Under the pieces are notes generated by a model that was not told the origin of the DNA, searched no databases, and saw only the letters and a list, made by a program, of their open reading frames with translations. The position numbers were made by a program, and so were the translations under genes. Shown one piece after another: positions 59,953 through 64,000 of a stretch of 64,000 nt of DNA. Origin of the DNA: Eubacteriales bacterium. Lineage in GTDB: Bacteria > Bacillota > Clostridia > Oscillospirales > Butyricicoccaceae. Position 1 is the stretch's first letter. Each line of letters starts with the position of its first letter. The stretch spans positions 1 to 64,000 of the forward strand of contig JAUNWG010000004.1 of assembly GCA_030540435.1 (NCBI GenBank), given 5' to 3'.

Positions 59953-61701
59953 ATGCTTGCATTGATTGCTGCTTATGCAGAAAACCATGTCATTGGACAA
60001 AATGGGCGCATTCCGTGGGATATTCCGGAAGAAAAGCACCGGTTCCGTGACCTGACGATGGGGCATGTTATCATCATGGGACGGCGTACCTATGAGGAGA
60101 TCGGGCGACCTTTGCCCGGACGGGAAACGATTGTGGTTTCACGTACAAAATGCTTTGATGCGCCGCACTGCACGACGGTTTCCAGCTTTGCAGCGGCACT
60201 ACAGGCGGCCGGGGAACGCGATGCATTTATCTGTGGCGGCGCACAGCTGTACCGGGAAGCACTTCCCTTGGCGGATGTTCTGTATCTCACGGAGATCCAT
60301 CGGGAATTTGCGGGGGATGTACAGTTTCCGACGTTTGATGCTGCGGCATTTGAGCGGATTGAATGGACCGATATTCCGGGAGAAATCCCATATACGTTTG
60401 TCACATATCGCCGCCGCGTGATGGATTATACACAGGCGCGGGACTATATTGCGGCGCTGACAGCAGAAAAGGGGATTGTCCCCGGCTTGGGACCGGTCCG
60501 GGAGCTGCTGGCGCGGCTCGGCAATCCGCAGGATGCCTGCCCGGTTGTTCATATCGCGGGAACCAATGGAAAAGGCTCCACGCTTGCGATGACAGCGTCG
60601 ATGCTACAGGCAGCGGGGTATCGGGTGGGGACGTATTCCTCCCCGGCGGTATTTTCGCCGCGGGAATGCTGGCAGGTAAATGGCGAAATGATTACAGAGG
60701 AAGCATATGCCAGCTGGATGACAAAGCTGTGTGCGGTACGCGATGCAATGCACGCTGAAGGACTTGCCGTGCCGACGGCCTTTGAGATGGAGACTGCGCT
60801 TGCATTTTGCTGGCTGGCACAGCAGCAATGTGATATTGCTGTGATCGAGTGCGGCATGGGCGGGCGCGGCGACGCGACCAATGTGACGACGGCGACCGCC
60901 GTCAGCGTATTGGTATCGATTGGCATGGATCATATGAAATTCCTCGGCAGCACGATAGAGGAGATCGCGCAGGCGAAGGGCGGCATTATCAAGCCGGGGA
61001 TACCCGTTGTACTGCAAGGACAGGATGCGGCGATCGAGCGCAAAATACGCGAGCTGTGTGCGCAGCAGGGCAGCCCGTTGACCATTATCCGACCAGAAGA
61101 GCTTTCCGTTACGCAGGCGAATGCAAAGGGCGTTACGTTTGACTATCAGAAATTGCAGCAGGTGGAAGCCGCGTTGCCCGGTCTGGTGCAGGCGCGCAAT
61201 GCCGTCACAGCGATTGCAGCGGTACAGCAGTTGAAAGATTTTGATCTATCAGAACAGGCGATTCGGGAAGGACTGCGGCATGTCCGCTGGAAAGGCAGAT
61301 TGGAACAGCTGTGCGACCGGCCGGTAATTTTGATGGATGGCGCGCACAATCCCAACGCAGCGGCACGGTTGCGGGAGGAAATGCTGTACCGCTTCCCGGA
61401 TAAAAAGCTGATTGAAATTGTCGGCGTATTGGCGGACAAAGACTTTACAGAGGTCGGACGGCTGATGGCACCGTTGGCGCAGCGTATTTTTACGATCACG
61501 CCGGACAGCCCGCGTGCATTGGCGGCGGAACAGCTGGCAGATTGCCTGCGGCAGTTTTGCGATGACGTCACGCCGGTGGACAGTACAGCACAGGCGCTTG
61601 ATCTGGCATTGGATGCCGCAGGGGAAACAGGGGTCATTTTGGCGTTTGGCTCACTTTCGTGGCTGCATACGCTGCGGGATGCGGTGGAGGAACGGATATG
61701 A
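59953..61701 (+). CDS. Dihydrofolate reductase-folylpolyglutamate synthase fusion
   Basis: One 582-residue frame encodes two complete folate enzymes. Residues 1-156 are dihydrofolate reductase: LIAAYAENHVIGQNGRIPW, MGHVIIMGRRTYEEIGRPLP, FICGGAQLYREAL and the final TFVTYRRR. Residues 157-582 are FolC: VVHIAGTNGKGSTLAM, ECGMGGRGDATNV and MDGAHNPNAA. The linker is only a few residues (RRRVMDYTQ). At the junction 60419-60423 reads TGATG out of frame, the typical stop-start overlap of two separate genes, so loss or gain of one or two bases may have created the fusion. GGGAGATG precedes the start. The first gene of the folate operon. Confidence 0.9.
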   Translation: MLALIAAYAENHVIGQNGRIPWDIPEEKHRFRDLTMGHVIIMGRRTYEEIGRPLPGRETIVVSRTKCFDAPHCTTVSSFAAALQAAGERDAFICGGAQLYREALPLADVLYLTEIHREFAGDVQFPTFDAAAFERIEWTDIPGEIPYTFVTYRRRVMDYTQARDYIAALTAEKGIVPGLGPVRELLARLGNPQDACPVVHIAGTNGKGSTLAMTASMLQAAGYRVGTYSSPAVFSPRECWQVNGEMITEEAYASWMTKLCAVRDAMHAEGLAVPTAFEMETALAFCWLAQQQCDIAVIECGMGGRGDATNVTTATAVSVLVSIGMDHMKFLGSTIEEIAQAKGGIIKPGIPVVLQGQDAAIERKIRELCAQQGSPLTIIRPEELSVTQANAKGVTFDYQKLQQVEAALPGLVQARNAVTAIAAVQQLKDFDLSEQAIREGLRHVRWKGRLEQLCDRPVILMDGAHNPNAAARLREEMLYRFPDKKLIEIVGVLADKDFTEVGRLMAPLAQRIFTITPDSPRALAAEQLADCLRQFCDDVTPVDSTAQALDLALDAAGETGVILAFGSLSWLHTLRDAVEERI

Positions 61702-62186
61702 TACAGGCAATGGAACGGATTCAGCCGATTTTACAGCATCCGCTGTACCGCGATGCATTGCGGCGCATTGATGCATTGGAGCAGGACCGCATTTATTGCA
61801 GGCATGGGCTGCCGCATCTGCTGGATGTCGCACGCATGGCGGCGCTGCTGGCAGCAGACCGCGGGGCGGCATATCCGCGGGATGTGATCTATGCAGCGGC
61901 GTTGCTGCACGATTTGGGACGGCTCAAGCAATATACGACCGGCGAACCACATGCGGCGGCAGGCATCCCAATGGCGCAGGAGATTCTGTGTGATACCGCG
62001 TTTACAGCAGCGGAACAACAAGAGATATTACAGGCAATCGGACGGCATCAGTCCGGCGCCGCACCGGACAGCCTTGCACAGATCATTTGTGAAGCGGATC
62101 ATGCGAGCCGGATGTGCTTTGCCTGCCCGGCGGCGGACAGCTGTTACTGGCCAGAGGAACGGCGCAACCACACGGTTTTATTATAA
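61698..62186 (+). CDS. HD-domain hydrolase in folate operon
   Basis: A 162-residue HD-superfamily phosphohydrolase with CRHGLPHLLDVARMA, AALLHDLGRLKQY and a later CEADHASRMC (metal ligands H, HD, D). A cysteine-rich tail (CFACPAADSCYW) follows. ATG overlaps the fusion-gene stop and GGAGG precedes it. Its setting between FolC and FolP suggests it removes phosphate from a pterin intermediate (dihydroneopterin triphosphate or cyclic phosphate), a step without a universal enzyme. MptB of archaea is an HD protein doing a similar job. This role is inferred. Confidence 0.82.
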   Translation: MIQAMERIQPILQHPLYRDALRRIDALEQDRIYCRHGLPHLLDVARMAALLAADRGAAYPRDVIYAAALLHDLGRLKQYTTGEPHAAAGIPMAQEILCDTAFTAAEQQEILQAIGRHQSGAAPDSLAQIICEADHASRMCFACPAADSCYWPEERRNHTVLL

Positions 62187-62201
62187 AAAGGAGCTTTTAT
62201 C

Positions 62202-63020
62202 ATGATAATTGGCGGAAAACGCTTTGATACGACAGGAAATACCTATGTGATGGGTATTTTAAATGTGACACCGGATTCCTTTTCCGACGGCGGAAAATGG
62301 AACAGCATGGATGCTGCGCTCAAGCACGCGGAGGAAATGATCGCCGACGGTGCGGATATTCTGGACATCGGCGGGGAATCCACCCGTCCGGGCTATACGC
62401 TGCTGCCGGATGAGGAGGAAATTTCCCGTGTCGTCCCGGTGATCGAAGCGGTAAAACAGAACTTTGATATTCCGGTATCGGTCGATACCTATAAGAGCGC
62501 GGTAGCAAGAGCAGCACTGGACGCAGGCGCAGACCTTGTCAATGATATTTGGGGACTGAAATACGACCCGGAGATGGCAACGGTTATTGCGCAGGCGGGC
62601 GTGCCGTGCTGCCTGATGCACAACCGAAAAGAAGCCGTGTACAACGATTATCTGCCGGATGTGCTGGATGATTTGCGCGAATGTGTGCGGCTGGCAAAGC
62701 AGGCGGGCATTGCGGACGAAAATATCATCCTTGATCCGGGCATTGGCTTTGGCAAGACGCTGGAGCACAATCTGATTTTGATGAACCGGGTAGAGCTGCT
62801 GCATGAGCTGGGTTATCCGATCCTGCTGGGAACCTCCCGCAAGTCGATGATCGGCAAGACGCTTGACCTGCCGGCAGACCAGCGCGAGGAGGGCACGATT
62901 GCAACGACAGTCATGGGCGTGATGAAGGGCTGCATGTTTGTGCGCGTTCACAATGTTCGCGGCAATCGTCGCGCGGTGGATATGACACAGGCGATCCTGC
63001 GCACCGGAGGAACCGTCTGA
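62202..63020 (+). CDS. folP: Dihydropteroate synthase
   Basis: A 272-residue TIM barrel joining p-aminobenzoate to the pterin. Signatures are VMGILNVTPDSFSDGG, DILDIGGESTRPGY, LVNDIWGLKYD, ILDPGIGFGKT and the final RVHNVRGNRRAVDM. AAAAGGAG precedes ATG. It overlaps the next gene by 1 nt. It is the target of sulfonamides. Confidence 0.97.
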   Translation: MIIGGKRFDTTGNTYVMGILNVTPDSFSDGGKWNSMDAALKHAEEMIADGADILDIGGESTRPGYTLLPDEEEISRVVPVIEAVKQNFDIPVSVDTYKSAVARAALDAGADLVNDIWGLKYDPEMATVIAQAGVPCCLMHNRKEAVYNDYLPDVLDDLRECVRLAKQAGIADENIILDPGIGFGKTLEHNLILMNRVELLHELGYPILLGTSRKSMIGKTLDLPADQREEGTIATTVMGVMKGCMFVRVHNVRGNRRAVDMTQAILRTGGTV

Positions 63021-63850
63021 TGGATGAAATTCGTATCAAACAGCTGGAGGTGTTTGCCCACCACGGCGTATTCCCGGAGGAAAACCGGTTGGGGCAGAAA
63101 TTTGTCGTCAGTGCGGCGCTGCGGGCAGATCTGCGCAAGGCGGGCTTATCCGACGATCTAAAGCTGTCCATGGACTACGGCGCAGTGTGCGCAGAGATCC
63201 AGCGGTTTTTGACGCAGCATACCTTTCAGCTATTGGAAACCGCAGCGGAGCAGCTGTGTGCACATTTGCTGCGGACGCTGCCGCTGCTGGAGAGCATCCG
63301 GCTGGAAATTGAAAAGCCGTGGGCGCCGATTGGTTTGCCGCTGAAAACGGCGTCTGTCTGCATCGAGCGCGGCTGGCATACGGCGTATATTGCGCTCGGT
63401 TCCAATCTGGGCGACAAAAAGGCGTATCTCGACGGCGCAGTGGAAACGCTTAAAAATGATGAAAACATGCGGTTGGGTGCGGTTTCGGATTACCTTGTGA
63501 CGGCGCCATATGGCGGTGTGGAGCAGGATGATTTTCTGAATGCCGTGCTGTGTGTGCGCACGCTGCTGCCGCCGCATGAGCTGTTGGACCGTTTGCATGA
63601 GATTGAGCAGGCTGCAAAGCGAGAGCGGCTGGTGCATTGGGGGCCGCGCACGCTTGATCTGGATATCCTGTTTTATGATGATATCACGATGGCGGATGAA
63701 ACGCTGCATATCCCGCACCCGGAGATACCCAAGCGGGATTTTGTGCTCTGTCCACTGGCGCAGATCGCACCATATTTTGTGCATCCGGTTTATCGGAGGA
63801 CCGTGACCGAGCTGTTGGAACAATTGGATAGGGAAAACGAAAACGGATGA
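63020..63850 (+). CDS. folK: Bifunctional dihydroneopterin aldolase / HPPK
   Basis: A 276-residue FolB-FolK fusion. Residues 1-118 are dihydroneopterin aldolase (EVFAHHGVFPEENRLGQ, SMDYGAVCAEI, IRLEIEKPWAPI). Residues 122-276 are HPPK (YIALGSNLGDKKAYL, DDFLNAVLCVRT, WGPRTLDLDILFYDD, HPEIPKRDFVLCPLAQIAP). Fusions of this kind are common in Gram-positive bacteria. The stop lies within the terminator stem. Confidence 0.95.
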   Translation: MDEIRIKQLEVFAHHGVFPEENRLGQKFVVSAALRADLRKAGLSDDLKLSMDYGAVCAEIQRFLTQHTFQLLETAAEQLCAHLLRTLPLLESIRLEIEKPWAPIGLPLKTASVCIERGWHTAYIALGSNLGDKKAYLDGAVETLKNDENMRLGAVSDYLVTAPYGGVEQDDFLNAVLCVRTLLPPHELLDRLHEIEQAAKRERLVHWGPRTLDLDILFYDDITMADETLHIPHPEIPKRDFVLCPLAQIAPYFVHPVYRRTVTELLEQLDRENENG

Positions 63851-63874
63851 GGCGCAATGCTTCATCCGTTTTTT
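63840..63874. terminator. Bidirectional terminator between folate operon and XRE gene
   Basis: AAAACGGATGA and TCATCCGTTTT form a perfect 11-bp stem with T-runs on both strands. Confidence 0.85.
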
Positions 63875-63876
63875 GG

Positions 63877-64000
63877 CTATTTGATTTCTTGCTCCAACCC
63901 TTCAAACAGCGGGTCGTCAAAAAATTCTCGTACGCTGATGCCCAGACCATCGCAGATTTTTTGGATGGATACGACACCGGGATTTAAACTTTTGGTGTTT
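63877..64000 (-). CDS. XRE-family regulator (partial, runs off the right edge)
   Basis: The last 41 codons of a minus-strand gene read TKSLNPGVVSIQKICDGLGI followed by SVREFFDDPLFEGLEQEIK and TAG. This matches the C-terminal half of the XRE protein at 57150 (CQGLDINIKDFFDSPLFE). The HTH N-terminus lies outside the window. It may be part of a third cassette of the same type. Confidence 0.75.
   Translation of the reverse strand, partial: NTKSLNPGVVSIQKICDGLGISVREFFDDPLFEGLEQEIK

Overview
This window is a single chromosomal stretch from a Gram-positive anaerobe of the class Clostridia, most likely a gut species. The evidence is lipoprotein-type binding proteins, AddAB instead of RecBCD, a dgt-dnaG-rpoD gene order, a yybP-ykoY riboswitch, a Clostridia-style PstS, and the repeat types seen. 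Most genes are on the plus strand in tight operons. There are no rRNA genes, no CRISPR array and no recognisable phage or insertion-sequence gene.

Layout. 1-4.0 kb: the end of an unknown gene, a 900-bp leader with three strong palindromes, a sodium:solute symporter and a LacI-type regulator. 4.1-10.1 kb: a sulfur operon encoding CysK, thioredoxin reductase, thioredoxin, a JAMM metalloprotease, a siroheme sulfite reductase, a TusA-like protein, a ubiquitin-like sulfur carrier, an E1-like enzyme and O-acetylhomoserine sulfhydrylase. This matches the protein-thiocarboxylate route to homocysteine described in Wolinella (HcyS/HcyF/HcyD/Sir/MetY). 10.3-13.9 kb: a class II amidotransferase and two different glutamate-cysteine-ligase-type enzymes. 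14.1-23.6 kb: a sugar or inositol module with histidine kinase, binding protein, AraC-type response regulator, a second binding protein, IolG-type dehydrogenase, TIM-barrel isomerase and a second symporter. 23.8-28.3 kb (minus strand): CPBP protease, a galE relic, AraC regulator, MsmX-type ATPase, and a cation exchanger behind a manganese riboswitch. 28.4-32.6 kb: pstSCAB-phoU, with a circularly permuted PstS.

33.5-36.3 kb and 56.2-58.2 kb are two related accessory patches. Each carries a palindromic repeat, an XRE regulator divergent from an unknown protein (MRIEKFYYSE family), and a 35-residue holin-like toxin locus with an antisense-RNA promoter. The first patch also holds tRNA-Phe, tRNA-Gly and tRNA-Gly debris. 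A third XRE gene of the second type runs off the right edge.

37-51.6 kb is housekeeping: addB-addA, rpmE, hflX, a YigZ protein, dgt, dnaG, rpoD and dCMP deaminase. 51.7-56.2 kb is a MarR-regulated heterodimeric ABC exporter. 58.2-63.9 kb holds a nitroreductase, an AraC regulator, and a folate operon containing an unusual DHFR-FPGS fusion, an HD-domain hydrolase, FolP and a FolB-FolK fusion.

The best candidates for little-described biology are the two type I toxin-antitoxin loci, the paired XRE/MRIEKFYYSE cassettes, the sulfur-carrier methionine operon whose carrier ends in GGGC, and the DHFR-FPGS fusion.
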